From contig JABRWF010000002.1 of NCBI GenBank assembly GCA_018343915.1, positions 1 through 64,000 of the forward strand: a DNA stretch of 64,000 nt. The letters are read 5' to 3'. Shown here in pieces: positions 41,944 to 54,191 of this stretch. Source of the stretch: Agroathelia rolfsii. Its lineage: Eukaryota > Basidiomycota > Agaricomycetes > Amylocorticiales > Amylocorticiaceae. The position numbers were made by a program, and so were the translations under genes. Every line of letters starts with the position of its first letter. Position 1 is the first letter of the stretch. The notes below the pieces were generated by a model, which saw only the letters and a program-made list of their open reading frames with translations, did no database searches and was not told where the DNA came from.

Positions 41944-44485
41944 TTAGGAACGCAGATCTACGATTTCTAGCTGGGTATCCTTCATCTGTACGTGGCCTCT
42001 ATCTGCATCCTAGTGATTGTATTAGGTAGGATCACATCGGATGTGAGGAATACACACTGTGTAAATGGGAACATCCACATGAGGGTGAAAAGCCTCCTTG
42101 GCTTCACAATTTAGGATTACATCAAGTCCGGGAGGGTCTGTCAAACGAAATATTCCAAAGCTGTATTTCTCAGTTAGTAAGGAAAAACAAGGGCAAATTC
42201 AATATCAAGAACTCGCTTAGGTGTATGCTTGGGGGCACAAACAACAGCAAAAGATTCGGGTAACATCCGTTGAAAGCCGGAGTGTGTGTGTAGGTCTACC
42301 GAGGACATAAAACATGACTGGGACGGATGCGTATGGATCTGAGGCGTTTGTGGTTAATTTGAGAGATCTCAAAGGAGGGGGGGGGGGTAGTGTAACATAC
42401 CCATCCAAGCGTGATCAAGCTTCTTTCCTCTGTGAACTGCAAAACCAGCTCTTCCTCGTCCATTGTGCATGTGTCACTAGTAGAATGTTGTTTTGGAATC
42501 AGCAATGTCGTTACGACATACTTGTGCCCCTTGTCTTTGCCCAGAAGCAAACCGCACGTCTCTCTGTTTCGCTCCGTGTTAATTTTAGCAATAGAAAGGA
42601 AGCGTGGGAGACAGTCTCGCGGGAGCGTCACGGTACGCAACTCCTTACCGGCATCGATGGTACGTACGATGCGCGGATCAGGCTGTGAATTTGGATACGG
42701 GGAAGGTGAATTCCGGAAAGTTGGTATGTGCGCAGCATTAGGCAAAAGGTCGCGAGCATATATATCAGAGGTGACGGAAAGTAATGCCGATTGGTCGGGC
42801 GGATTTGGTGTAGATGCATTTTTGAACATAGAGAGCAACGAAGGAGTATAACCTTGCATTTGTTGGTGCTGCGACATAAGAGATGGATATTGGATTTGAG
42901 CTACCTCTGGAGGGGCAGGCGAAGTTGTCGTGATTGTAGGATAGGAGAATCTGTTTTAAATATTAGTGGTGTGTTATTTCTAGCAAACAAAGTGACAATC
43001 TCGTACGCTGGTTTAAGGGTGCGTTGCGGGAGGGTATGTACATGTCGTTCGACAGGGTGCTGATGATGGTACGAGTTGTTGGAGTCTTCTTGAGACTCCG
43101 AATCAGTGGTATCGTCCTCGTATCGGGCTGGAGTCTGTAAAGGAAGAGGCTTTGGATAAAATGCCTCGTCATCAGAAGACTGATAATAATAGTCTTGCGA
43201 ATTCGATACTGAAAGTCTTGAGGGACCAGGTGCATTAATGGCAGGAGCAGCTGGGGGGTACAGAGAAGCCATTCGTGATGCCCTGCTCATCTCTGTGGCC
43301 TCTTGTTGCCTGCGCAAGATCTCCTTTTCTCTTCTTCGCTCTTCATCCTTTCGACGCCTCATATCTTCCTCTCTTCTCATCATCTCTTCTTCTTCCTTTC
43401 GCATCATCTCTTGTTCTTCCCTTGCTTTCCTGCTTTCCTCTCTCCTTCTTAGCTCTTCCATTTCTTGCTGTTGGCGTCTTGCCTGATCTTCCTGCATTCT
43501 CCTTTGCTCAGCAGCCCGCCTTGCCTCCTCGTCCCGCTTACGATCCTCTTCGATCCTCATACGTTGGAATGCTGATTGTAGATCAGGTTGGGATGGGTCT
43601 GCCGCACGCCTGACGCTGGCCATGATAGTTTCCCGGTTGGCGAGTGCTGCTGCTTGATTGGGATCGGCAGCTCGTCGAACGGCATCCATAGCGCTGGTCC
43701 ACTTTCGTGTATCCTGTTCATCGACGACCGGAGGTATACCGCGAGGACTTGGGCGACTATCGTCGTACTGGGTGCGGCGCGGAGATCTTTGCGGAGGTTG
43801 TCGTGGTGTGGTTGGATCAATGTATTGTGCATTAGGTGTATACGATGCCGGCGTATGTGGTGTTGAGCTACGACGAATCGGAGGTGCTACAACTGTTGGA
43901 GATGACGTTACGGTTGTTGCTATTGCGGCAGCAGCAGCAGCAGACGCAGACGCAGACGTAGGTATAGACGCAGATGCAGTTACAGGCACTGATGCAGGTG
44001 TGGCAGCATCGCCGTCGGGATACGCTGCACGCCATTTTTCGTATTGATCAACGAGCGCTGGCTTGAGTTCACTAAGGGCATCAAGCATGGCTTGACCATT
44101 CTGTTAATATTTAAGATGTTAATGCTTTGATGAAGAGACTAAGAGAGAAATGCATGCTTACACCACCGATGTTGCTCCTCTGGGCATCGCTAAGGAGAGT
44201 ATGGTAATCTCGGTGATGAGGCAGCTTTTCAAGGACGATTGTGGCCGCCTTTGCATAATTGACAAAGGCCTCTTCACGATTTCCCTGGGCATGTTGCTCC
44301 TTAGCGAGTTTGTTATACTGCTCTGCAGCCTTGACGAGCGACTTGAGGGACTGGGCAGGATCGAAGGGGTAGTCTCTTGCCCGCTGAGCGAGCTCGGCGA
44401 TGCTGGATGGGCGCCTGAGTGACGATGGCGAGGACGATGAGGATGGGGGAGGAAATGCTAATGGATATGTGCGCGAGGGGCCCAT
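41944..44485 (-). CDS. AMSH-like JAMM deubiquitinase
   Basis: Six exons (44485-44162, 44100-43007, 42950-42401, 42338-42217, 42160-42054, 41996-41944) encode 749 residues. The N-terminal USP8-dimerisation/MIT-like helical domain ([20 protein letters not shown], about residues 25-110) is followed by a Glu/Arg-rich coiled coil ([19 protein letters not shown]) and a disordered Pro/Ser region. The C-terminal MPN+ domain has the metalloprotease motif E-x(n)[14 protein letters not shown] and [13 protein letters not shown]. It should be a zinc-dependent, Lys63-specific deubiquitinase acting on endosomal ESCRT cargo. Intron 42161-42216 starts GCGAGT. An in-frame ATG 24 codons upstream (44557) is an alternative start; I prefer MGPSRTYP by spacing to the domain. 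Confidence 0.9.
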
Positions 44486-44718
44486 GGACGATGTACGATG
44501 GTAGATGGAGAGAGCGAGAAGGGCAGGAGGCGTCGTCTGGTCAGCGCATGCGCACAACCGCCATTTGGATATTCAAGCAGGCACCTACGTAGCAAGCACC
44601 ATCACAGCGAGCACACATTAATTATCAATTCAGCAATTATTCATACACAATCTTTTATCTTACACCACTATATCCATCGTCGTCATCTATATTCTCTTTC
44701 TGCTCATCCACCCTCAGC

Positions 44719-47700
44719 CTACTTGCCCACCCGCGCCCGTGCCCGCGTCCGCGTCCGAGTCCGAGCTCCTGGTAGCGCAGACCCCTCTCCATCCTCTTCA
44801 TCCTTCACCTTAGGCGCATTATGCGTACCCCTAGCCCGGGTCTTGGGTTTATCACCTAACCCCATTACCGCTGCACGCTCCCCGTCATCTGCGGGCGATC
44901 CCGAGTTTTCCTTATCCTCTGGAATGCGTTCATCAGCATCCTCAGCGACTCCCTTGGCCACCCGTCTTCGGGTTGCTGCGGATACAGCCGGTTGAGACAC
45001 CGCCTTCCTTGTCGTCCTCGAAGGAGCCTTGGCAACTGGAGCAATCAATGCATCGGCTTCTTCCTCACTCTTGACCACCACCCTTGGCTTCTTTGCAACA
45101 TGTGTTGCATCTTCTGCTCTCGACGGACCCCTCGACCCCTGAGCTTTGGTTTGCTCAGTAACAGTAGTAGTCTTTGCTCGAACGCTACGTTTGGGCTTTT
45201 CTGATGCATCTGTAGCCGCAGGTAGAGGCGCAACAGTAGTTCGCGAGCCCCGTGAGGCCGTGGCGAGCCTCTTCGGAGGACCGGCTAGTGTCTCTGACGC
45301 TTTGCGTGTTCGATTGATCGGTGCTATCTTGCCTTGGTCTGGAGCCGAGGCAGGATTAGGTACTGATGGTGCTTGTCTAGTTTGTCGTCCCGAGACATCA
45401 GGCATCACCCGACCAGTTGCACTACGTTTGCTACTAGTAGAGGCAAGCTGGAAAAGAATTCATGAGCCAAATATAGCAGCATAACAGTAGTCGAAAAAAG
45501 AAATACATACAGCATTGGACTGGCCATGTACGGTGGACGTTGCTTGTCTAATACCTGTGATATGAGTTGGTATTGTTTCTTTCTTTGAAGAGAAAGAGTT
45601 AGACATTGGTATTCTGATTTAGACCTTGCACATACTCGTTGCACGGATTTGGTTGATATCCTCGTCCTTGGACTTTTGCGGATAGTGCGTCCCCTTTGGA
45701 TGGATATCTCGTCATCATCATCACTGGTGGCCGTAGTATCCATTGACTTCACAATTTTTGAGATAGCTATTTCTGCAGTATCCGGATCATCCTCCAGCAT
45801 CTCCTCTTCCATACGTTGAGCTTTGTTTGTTAGTGGGGGGGCCGCCTGTGTCTCCAAAGATGGAGCCATAGGCTCAATATCCGAGCCCTGATCGACTTCA
45901 TGTTCCGGCGGTGCGGCCAGCATGTTGTCTACATCGTCGTAGAGCGGTGTAGCCGTCTGAAGCTCCCGAGCACGCAGAAACATATCTCGCACGCCATCCA
46001 TCTTCGGGGTGGCCATCTCTTCCACTGGTGTAGGCCTTTTGGTTGTATTCCGAGTTACGGGAGAAGGTGATTGACATTCAGGGATTTGGATAAAAGCTGG
46101 GTCCTCGTTTGATACTGAAAGATGCTTAGAAGCGTCTTCATGGTGAAATATCTCTCGGTCAAATGCGCCGGGCGCGAGTAACGAAAACCCACTGGGTTGT
46201 GCCTTCTGGGGGCTTAGACTAGCACGGCCTATCCCAAGGTTTTGCTTGATACCTATGCTTCTCCGTCGCATACCTTCTGCTGTCTTCCGCATGCGGGCCA
46301 GCATATGTTCTGTATCTTCATCATCGCTATCATCTTCCGTGGTGTATGCGAGTGGTTTACCAGGGGATGCGGAAACTTTATAAGACGAGGTGGCGATCCT
46401 CTGTGGTGATGGTGATGGTGGTGGATCGTGTGCATAATGAAATATTGGCTTGGCCAATGACGGGGCAGGGCTGACTGGCGCTACGGAAGATCTGCGTGTA
46501 CCAGGGGCAAGTCCCCCGAAAAAGGCATCCGGCGTCACTAAAGCTGAGCGACGGCGCTCCGATATAGCCTAAAAACCATCGTAGTGAGTAATAAAGTCAA
46601 CATACATAGAATGCCATCACTATACCCTGCGCTCCGCTTCGCTAAGCTTTTTTCTAGGCGTACCAACCACAGTATGCTTAAGCGATGAATCAGGTGGGTC
46701 AAGAACCAGATCCTTCACTTTCCATGATTGTTCAATAGGTACTCTACGAGGGCCATCGGCTAACTTGGTAGGAGATATCGTAGATCGACCGACTGGCAAC
46801 GGTGACGGCCGATTTTCTTTCGAGGATCCATACGAGTCGTCATTCTCGTCGTCGAGGTGTTCGTCCATTGGTTCTTGAGTAAAAGCACTGGAAGCCTCTT
46901 CGATGTTTCGAGAACCAGAAGATAAATCATCCTTGGTTGGGCTGGAGCTACGGAATCTTACAAAGTTGGTCACCGCCTGCAAGCTAGACCTCCAACTGGA
47001 AAGTGTTGCCTTGGGTTCTGATTCTCGAGCAGAATCGTTTGTGTCCATGGTCACATCTTCATCCGGTTGATCTCCGAATGATTCGTCCTTCTCCTCCTGA
47101 TCACTTTCATCCGTAGATTCCTGATCCATCACGGCGTTGGCAACTTCTGACTCTTCCTGCTCCTGTTCCTTCTCCATCTCCGCTTTCAAGACTGCGCGTT
47201 GAACACTTCGGATTAATAGCGCACGATGAAGGTTGCTACGATTGCGGGGTGTCTTGGGTGGTCCAGCAGGTGACTGATGAATCGATACAGGACGAGAGAA
47301 ACCTGATGACGGGCTATGGTGTGGATTCGGCGTCGAGAACACATGAGTCCTACTGATGGATTTTGGGGTCGTAGGGGGCAGGACCACAGGCGGTGGAGGT
47401 TTGTCATCCACTTCAATATCTTCGAGAATCACAAGATCCTCTTCCTCTTCGACAACTTGAGGTTGGTCCCCTTGAACTAGGACGATTTCTTCATTCCATT
47501 CGTCCAACTCTTCGGACTGATGGTGCAACATTTGCTTGAGTGGCGAACTCGGCCTGGTTTTCAGAGGACTCTGAAGAATCCGTAGGTTCTCCGATGGATC
47601 GCGGCTGGGTCTTGGGGTAAATACCTCAGCACTTTGGATCATGCTCATACGGACGGCGCGCCGCTTGCCTGGCGTCACTGGCTTCGCGAGAGACCTAACA

Positions 47701-48147
47701 GATGACTTGACAGAGTGAGAATGGAGGAGGGTGCGCAGCTCTTTCGGCGGGTATAAAAAGCGAAACCTCTTATGGTTTATTACAATCTCTGAGTTGTTTG
47801 GTATAGGTATTGTCGTTGGTGCTGAGGGATCTCCGGAGGGGAATACCTGACAGCTGTCAATAGCAAGACCGCTAGTACCAAGAACAATCAAGAAAGCCTT
47901 GAATACGAGTAATATGAGATTCAAATAAGAGGATTACAGGATGACCCTTGTATACCTTCTTATCATGGAAGGTAATCTTGCCGTGAATGGGGCTAACGGT
48001 TGGGTAATAGAGACGGAGGCTACATTCGGGGTCACAGCCAAAAGTCATCTCCTCATCGTCAATAGGATATGAGGCCACAGCTACATCCGGTTCTAGGCGC
48101 TTCATTAGTCGTAGGGTTCCATAGCGGCCAACTTCACTGGGCTCCAT
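44719..48147 (-). CDS. Large FHA-domain nuclear protein, Ki-67-like N terminus
   Basis: Five exons, all phase 0 (48147-47956, 47897-46626, 46568-45636, 45582-45511, 45447-44719), encode 1065 residues. The N-terminal FHA domain (FGCDPECSLRLYYPTVSPIH, then INHKRFRFLYP) is followed by long disordered Ser/Thr-Pro-rich sequence with many SP/TP sites and acidic tracts. It carries a short conserved-looking motif TPKMDGVRDMFLRAREL near residue 650. The C terminus is basic with RTTRKAVSQP, KPKTRARGTH and an RTRTRARARVGK end. FHA domains bind phosphothreonine. The layout (N-terminal FHA, long disorder, basic DNA-binding tail) recalls Ki-67, but this is inference. The conserved FHA Arg is not obvious. 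An upstream in-frame ATG at 48186 exists. Confidence 0.75.
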
Positions 48148-48532
48148 AATCGTGTGTTGCTTCGTGGTTGACAATGATGCTTTCAAAAGACTTTGAACGA
48201 AAGCGCCCCAGTGGCGACTGCGTTTCAGACTCCGAAGTCACATGATCGCGCCATAGCAATCACAAGTTGGCAGGATAACGAAGTACAGTATCAATGTTAA
48301 CGAAGCCATAACTAACAACCATCCAGGCATAGCAATGCAGTTACCAATATATTGCAAGTATTTATAATACAAAAAAAAAAACAAGATAATTGTTTGGAGG
48401 AAGTGATCTCATCTCAAACTTAGTGCTTTCCCACAGTCCAACTGTCCCTAAACAATATGCCAGTGGCACGGCGTAAAAAGACACGCCATTCTGCTAATGC
48501 CCTTCGTGGGGAGGCCTTTTTTATTTATTTTG
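48148..48532. other. Intergenic region between two minus-strand genes
   Basis: 385 bp with an A-run of 12 near 48370 and no credible ORF. It must contain the promoter of the FHA gene and the terminator of the GNAT gene. Confidence 0.4.
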
Positions 48533-49525
48533 TTACCAGTGTCCTAATTGAACATGATTACGATCAAAACCAACTTCTAGCCACTCGGAGACGCCTTGAG
48601 TGGGCCCCAACATCTGATCAAGACCGGCAAAGCCAATACGACGATAAACGGTATTAGCAGCGGCGTTGCTGCGTGCAACATATAGAGCAACGGTCTGATG
48701 CTTGGAAAAGAGACATTTCATGACGTGCCGAACAAGGTGCTCGGCCAAGCCCTCGCCCCGGTAGCGAGGCGCTGTAAAGACCTTTGTTATAGCCGCAACC
48801 TCTGGGGTACGGCGAGAAGATGAAACAATGCTGGCTGGTTGATCATTGACGCGCAGTAGCCAGACGTAGCAATGATCGATTAAGTAGGTGGCTTCAGCAA
48901 TAGCACCATGTTGCGTCAACACAAATGGTTCCGAATCTTGTGCAAAGCCAAAACATAGTTCGGCTACGTCGCTGACGTGCGCTTCTGTCGCAAGTATGAT
49001 TTCTACATTTTTCATAGTCATGCAACGATCCTTGGTCATCATTTGACGTGTGCAAAAGGACAGCATTGCGTTATAATACGGATGTGACAAGCAATGTTCA
49101 ATTTGTGTTACTTGAGTCCAAACGTGGGTGAAGGCTTCGGTAACCAGAGTCGGCGCGAAAACAGAAAAAACACGGGTAGTTGGTACAGTATTTAAAAGAG
49201 ATTCGGCTAGCTGAGTGATAGCTGGTAAAACCCGATCTTTTACTTGTCCTGATGGTGGCAGGCTTGTGAAGATGAAGATAGGCAGCGAACCAACAGGACC
49301 GTCGTTGCATGACAGAATGAACTCGATGGTACCGGATTCAGTGCCGATGCATGTGATATATAGCTCCGAAGTCGGCACAGAGGAGTGTGTGACATTGGCC
49401 AAGGCAGATGCATACATGATGCTGCTCTCGACTGGATAGCGACGAAATACGTCCCAGACTGATTCAGGAAGGTCCCTTGCGTGGTGGTAAATCTTGACGA
49501 GATATGGTAGAAGCTGTCCCGGCAT
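48533..49525 (-). CDS. GNAT-family N-acetyltransferase
   Basis: Single-exon gene, 330 residues. The C-terminal half (about residues 175-320) is a GNAT fold: AAITKVFTAPRYRGEGLAEHLVRHVM gives the acetyl-CoA pyrophosphate-binding R-x-x-G-x-G/A signature. VALYVARSNAAANTVYRRIGF is the motif B strand and helix with the usual Tyr. The N-terminal half is divergent and resembles the fungal glycine-N-acyltransferase-like subgroup. Substrate unknown. The start MPGQLLPYLVKIY is the first in frame, and I see no introns. Confidence 0.88.
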   Translation of the reverse strand: MPGQLLPYLVKIYHHARDLPESVWDVFRRYPVESSIMYASALANVTHSSVPTSELYITCIGTESGTIEFILSCNDGPVGSLPIFIFTSLPPSGQVKDRVLPAITQLAESLLNTVPTTRVFSVFAPTLVTEAFTHVWTQVTQIEHCLSHPYYNAMLSFCTRQMMTKDRCMTMKNVEIILATEAHVSDVAELCFGFAQDSEPFVLTQHGAIAEATYLIDHCYVWLLRVNDQPASIVSSSRRTPEVAAITKVFTAPRYRGEGLAEHLVRHVMKCLFSKHQTVALYVARSNAAANTVYRRIGFAGLDQMLGPTQGVSEWLEVGFDRNHVQLGHW

Positions 49526-50741
49526 AGCAGACTAGTCAAGTATGAGGCGATTATGGGTCACTAGGGTGCGATAGAGATGATCTGCGACGTTGCATGATAT
49601 TCTGTACTTAAATTGTTGAGCTCTGATGCAGCTGCACAGTTCTGGTGGTTTAACCGAACCGAATGTTTGCAATGCATGATAAGCTATCTAATGAATGTGT
49701 GTGGCATAATTGCAGATAGCTCTGCGAATAATTTAAGTCTAGTCATGCATATGGTGCGACATGCTATGTCACCACCACGAGTGCCAGCGAGTGAGCTAAT
49801 AGGAGTCGGAAAACCGGATACCTATGAAAACAACTATAGGGATTAATTTTATTTGATTTAATCCGATTTTCTCACAGCAGTATAGGCGTGACGTAGTTAG
49901 ACCTGTTTCCATTGCCCGGCCACGCCCAACTAGCATTATCATGGTATCATCTTGGATCCCTGGGAGGTGTAAGCTTTGACAGGCGTAAGGGTGTCAGACT
50001 AAGTATTACATCCTCACGCAGTTGCAGAATGAACACATCGTTTAATATCCAAGTCGACGAGTGAGAGCGGTCTCAGCTATCATCGTGGTCACGATATAAC
50101 TTGAAAATAAATAGAATGTTTTAAATATACTACCTATGTAATGTATACATTTGCTTCCGTTGCCTGAATCAATACCAATGAGCTCTGCATCGTGACTAGC
50201 TGGCAAGCCACGCAGCTGCTTTACAGCGCTTATTGTTACCACGGCCATTACATGTACACGTCTAGTGTCTAATAGCCATTCAAGTTATATTATTACTGAC
50301 ATATTGCCCAATTCTCGACAATATCCTAATTCAAGTCATCGCAAACTCTTGCAGATCTCGTCATTCTCAGCTGCTAATACTAGCGGTGGCAAGCCATACT
50401 GGTAGTGTTTCCGAACGGTTCGTGTTTCTACTTCTGCTTCTGCAGATCCTATTGTCGGTGTACACTGTCCCATGCAAGTCGTTATTGCTTTCGACCTGAT
50501 GTTGGTATTGCGTGCAAGCAATCCCGATGATGTGGCGACCCGCCTATCAGCTTGAACACGGCTTGGCCAATCGACCCATGTTCTTTGAGGTCTTGGCTAG
50601 TACATCACCCCATTATCCCATTATCATTAGGATAGCTTCTCCTAATTCATTCATGCCCCCGATCCCAACCATTTAGCGGACTTTGGACTGACCTATATGT
50701 TAAGATCTCAACCTCAAGTCATTATCCCCTAATTCGTCGAG
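49526..50741. other. 1.2-kb divergent intergenic region
   Basis: Lies between the GNAT gene (-) and the universal stress protein gene (+). Several ORFs of 60-77 codons on both strands have no family features. The promoters of both genes are expected here; CT-rich and AT-rich stretches occur but no defined operator was recognised. Confidence 0.4.
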
Positions 50742-51933
50742 ATGTCTGGCGGCAGCAATGTGCCACGATATATCCCTCTTCCGACTCAGCCCCTGCGTTC
50801 CGTTCTCAAGAATTCCGGTACCCCAACATCTTCTCCAAAGACATCTCCAATGGCTCTCCGCTCTACCTCCCCGTCAACCCAATATTTTCCCTCCTCTTCT
50901 TCGTCATTACTCAAGCCAGTATCAAAGTCGTCCACCATGTCTTTATCACCTTCAGGCTCAACAGCAAACAATGCACCATTGACGGGGAATCCCATCACAG
51001 GCAGTAGTCCCCTTATCGTGGGCGCAGGCTATACGCCTAAAGTATCTTTCGATACATTTGAGAACCCTGCTGCATCAATGTTTAGCTTCACACTCCAAGT
51101 CAAGTCCGATGGTTACAGCCGCACCCGCAATACCAGAGTCTTCCTCTGTGCTTCTAGCCCGGATGAAAGTGGCAGCCAGGCGTTGGATTGGGCACTCGAT
51201 GCCCTTGTCCAAGATGGAGACGAGCTCGTTGTTTTCAGAGGAGTTGATCCCGAGGATCTGGGTAGGGAGAACCTTTTGCATTCTTGGCTTCCGAGACATC
51301 CTTATTCATCACTGCTGCAGATAAGGACCATGAAATTGTCAGAGATGAAGCACGCGAATTAATGCGCTTTATCCAAGATAAAGCCGCCGAATACGATCCT
51401 ACCCGCAAGGTGCGTAGATATCGAAATCAGTCCGGCTGCCGTCCCACATGTTCAATCCTTTGATAGCTATCAATTGTTGTCGAATTCATCGCCGGTAAAG
51501 TGACAGAGACACTCGATCGTCTTATTGCACTTTATCGCCCAGATAGTGTGGTCGTCGGTACCAAAGGGCAACGTGGCGTCATGCAGACATGGGGCGCCGC
51601 TTTTGGAGCCCCTGGTATGGGCAGTGTTTCCAAGTTAGTACCTTTCTAACCTGAAATCCTTGAAAGATCGCTGACATTATATTAATTTCTCAGATATACA
51701 CTGTCACATTCACCTGTACCAATCATTGTGGTCAGCCCTGAACGGAAAGTCCGCAAAGTCCTCGAGAAACGACGAGCCGATCCGAAACGAGGCACGCATT
51801 TCGATGAGTGAGTTTATGCAGTGTCGTCAATTAACAACAACTGATTTGCCTATTGGAAAACATTAGGGTCACTCGCAATAGGAGTGGTAGTATATGGAGC
51901 CCCCCAATCACTCCCATTCAAACTAGGCAATAA
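50742..51933 (+). CDS. Universal stress protein (UspA-domain) family member
   Basis: Five exons (50742-51261, 51321-51409, 51467-51633, 51694-51807, 51867-51933) encode 318 residues. The Ser/Pro-rich N terminus (residues 1-110) precedes a Usp alpha/beta domain: TRNTRVFLCASSPDESGSQA, ALDWALDALVQDGDELVVFR, IVVEFIAGKVTETLDRLIAL, then SVVVGTKGQRG and VPIIVVSPERK near residues 235-285. The G-x-(2)-G-x-(9)-G(S/T) ATP loop is only partly recognisable (VGTKGQRGVMQTWG). It is typical of fungal Usp proteins of unknown stress role, cytoplasmic by default. All introns are GT-AG, 55-60 nt. Confidence 0.88.
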
Positions 51934-52245
51934 ATATCTTTCAGAGTTTTTTTTTCTCAAGGACTCTTCGCTCTATTTGTGCCTGACGTATTTCTGGCGA
52001 TTTTTTGTATCTCAATCTCAATCCATGTTCGCCTTGAAATTTATATTATAACACAACCTATAATTTCTTGGTAAAGTTATTCCCGGGTGTGAGATAGTTC
52101 AACTTCAAACAATCAGCGCACTTCTAAAGATCCACTACTTGTATTCACACAAACATTCTATTTCCGTTTGGACAATAGAGAACTTTTCCACAAAACAGGC
52201 AATTTTATACATCATGCGCTACCATGCGGTACCATTTCTAATCTA
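51934..52245. other. Convergent 3' intergenic region
   Basis: 312 AT-rich bp between the ends of the Usp and carbonic anhydrase genes; no ORF or structured element recognised. Confidence 0.4.
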
Positions 52246-53052
52246 TCAAACCGAATTCTGCGAAATACCCAAATCCTTCAGAGTTCCCTGTTCGAGGTCA
52301 TAGACCCAGCCATGAATGTGAAGTCGCCTAGTTGGGTCTGCCCATGCAGATAAAACGGGATCGGACTTCGCGAGGGTCTGGACTTGTGCCTTGACATTTT
52401 CCTCAACCAAAGTATTCAACGCCACGTCACTGGGTTTTCCGCTCAGATCAAGCTTCTGGGCGAGACGGGTCAACGGGACGAGCCATCTTTCCAATGGTGT
52501 TGAAGGGGCAGCGGTAGCGCCAGAATTGGCACCCTGAAGACAAGCAGCGGCCCCACCGCAGCGAGTATGACCAACAACAATGACTAGAATATCATAGACC
52601 ATAAGCCAAGTTTGATTGAGCCCAACAATGAAACTTCTCTAACCATGTTCCACTTTGACAGCATTGATAGCAAATGCGAGGACAGATTGTACACTGTCAT
52701 CATCAGCGAAAATTTGGCTGATATCGTGGTATTTGTTGAGCTGCCAAACAATAATGCTGCTTTGCGGACTCACTTGGCGATGTTGCGATGAACAAATATA
52801 TCACCAGGTCTTGATGCTGTGACGACGCTTTCTGGTACTCGTGAATCCGCACATCCTATCCAGAGAATCTAGAAGTTGAACGGATTAGACCTCTTTCGCA
52901 TTTGGCGAATGTTCTGTGTGGTGAATAAACGGCACCTTTGGGGATTGGCTCTGAGCGCTAGTGGAGAAGAATTGAGGATCTGCCCGAGATACGTCTTTTG
53001 CCCATTGAGCGTTGGATGAAAGTAGGCGAGAGAGCTCAGGGTGTGTAGACAT
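52246..53052 (-). CDS. Beta-class carbonic anhydrase
   Basis: Four exons (53052-52936, 52868-52774, 52717-52644, 52583-52246) encode 207 residues, the usual length. Zinc ligands lie in CADSRVPES (CxDxR, about residue 46) and GHTRCGG (HxxC, about residue 105). HRNIANQIF and [12 protein letters not shown] are family-typical, and the end [19 protein letters not shown] is the conserved C-terminal strand. It interconverts CO2 and bicarbonate, needed for carboxylations in air. The second intron (52718-52773) had to run to ATATCAG, not to a nearer AG, to keep the frame. It is divergently paired with the WW gene (354 bp between starts). Confidence 0.95.
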
Positions 53053-53406
53053 GGTGTAGAGAGGGTAGGAGTTGGATCTATCGCCGTTCTCCAAGACCTG
53101 GTTTTATTGGGGGCAGGATCCCATTCCTATGTCCGATCGAGCATCCCCAAGAGACAGTTGATGAAGTTGATGATGGCGCAAACATGGGCACAAAACTTGC
53201 GAAAAAAAGCGGGAAAAAAAGACAGACTGGCCATGAACGCATACAAGCATATACGGCCCCTCCCTACTTCAAACCGACTGGCCTTATGTACTCATTTTCC
53301 TGTCGGTTTCGAATCGGACCAGCAATGGACTGAGATGGAAATTTGAGGCGGAGCACAAAACATATTCGCGGCCCGACTAGTTTCTCCGCTCCGCACTTTA
53401 ACGCCC
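53053..53406. promoter_or_regulatory. Divergent promoter region (carbonic anhydrase / WW protein)
   Basis: 354 bp between two ATGs pointing away from each other must contain both promoters. No TATA box is evident; GC-rich patches lie near the WW start. A 101-codon ORF across it (53041-53346) has no family features and overlaps both leaders, so I read it as noncoding. Confidence 0.5.
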
Positions 53407-54191
53407 ATGTCCGCCTCCGCAGAGACCAGTTCCCCAGACGCTTCTGACCTGAGACAGACCGTATCTACGCCAGGCTCTCCATCTGATACTAAAAATGAAA
53501 CCGTAGCTTCAAAATCCGACAGCGAGGCACACTCTGGGAGAAAAGGGGAAGATACTCGGCAGGAGGAAAGGCCCAATTCGTGGCAGGCCATATTCTCTCC
53601 CCAACACAATGCCTATTATTTCTACAACTCAAAAACGCATGAGACGACATGGGAAAACCCTTTACAACCAAAGCCAGCTGGTCCCTATGCTTCCTCTCTA
53701 GAAGTTCCTGCTACCCAGGAGCCTGTCCCATCCTCATCAACATCATATCCGCCTTCTGGTTATACAGCACTACAAGAAGCTGCGATAGCTCAAGGGATCG
53801 ATCCATCGCTGGCTTATCTCGACCCCTCTTTAGCTGCATCTACTGGGCCTGGTGGCTCACTCGCATCCACAGCTAGGTTTAATGCTCGCACAGGAGCATT
53901 CACTAAGACGGACGCGCGTGATCCAAGCCATGTATCGGAATATGAAAGAGCCAGACGGATGAGTGAGTTTTATTTTGACGTCAACGCCTGGGAGAAGGAC
54001 GTGGAGAAACGCAAGGCGGAAGAAGAGGATGCAGATGGGAGGAAGAAAAAAAGAACAACAAAGAAAGACATAGTAAGTGACACTACAATTTGTCTTTCTT
54101 TTATTTTGCTTAACCAACACCACCTTAGGAGCGTTATAAAGAACAGAAAAAGCAGAAGAAATTAGCGAAAACAGCATGGCTCCGTAACTGA
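53407..54191 (+). CDS. WW-domain protein, probably splicing- or transcription-related
   Basis: Two exons (53407-54072 and 54129-54191) encode 242 residues. A WW domain at about residues 57-86 shows W-x-A-I...YYFYN and TTWENPL, with both Trp residues and the aromatic core. It should bind proline-rich ligands. A Ser/Pro linker follows, then a conserved-looking stretch TARFNARTGAFTK and a long, highly charged helix (EKDVEKRKAEEEDADGRKKK) ending KKLAKTAWLRN. The domain order recalls small spliceosome-associated WW proteins such as the FBP21/WBP4 group, but the zinc finger is absent. Exact function is not assigned. Confidence 0.82.

Noticed and set aside
41944..42216. A stop codon in the JAMM exon suggesting a broken deubiquitinase
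   Set aside because: Removing GT-AG and GC-AG introns (42339-42400, 42161-42216, 41997-42053) restores the full HTHP...SxxD motif and C terminus in frame.
43238..44047. Plus-strand ORFs opposite the AMSH-like gene
   Set aside because: They arise from the antisense of a Glu/Arg-rich coiled coil and a Ser/Ala-rich linker, whose minus-strand reading is in frame with the JAMM domain.
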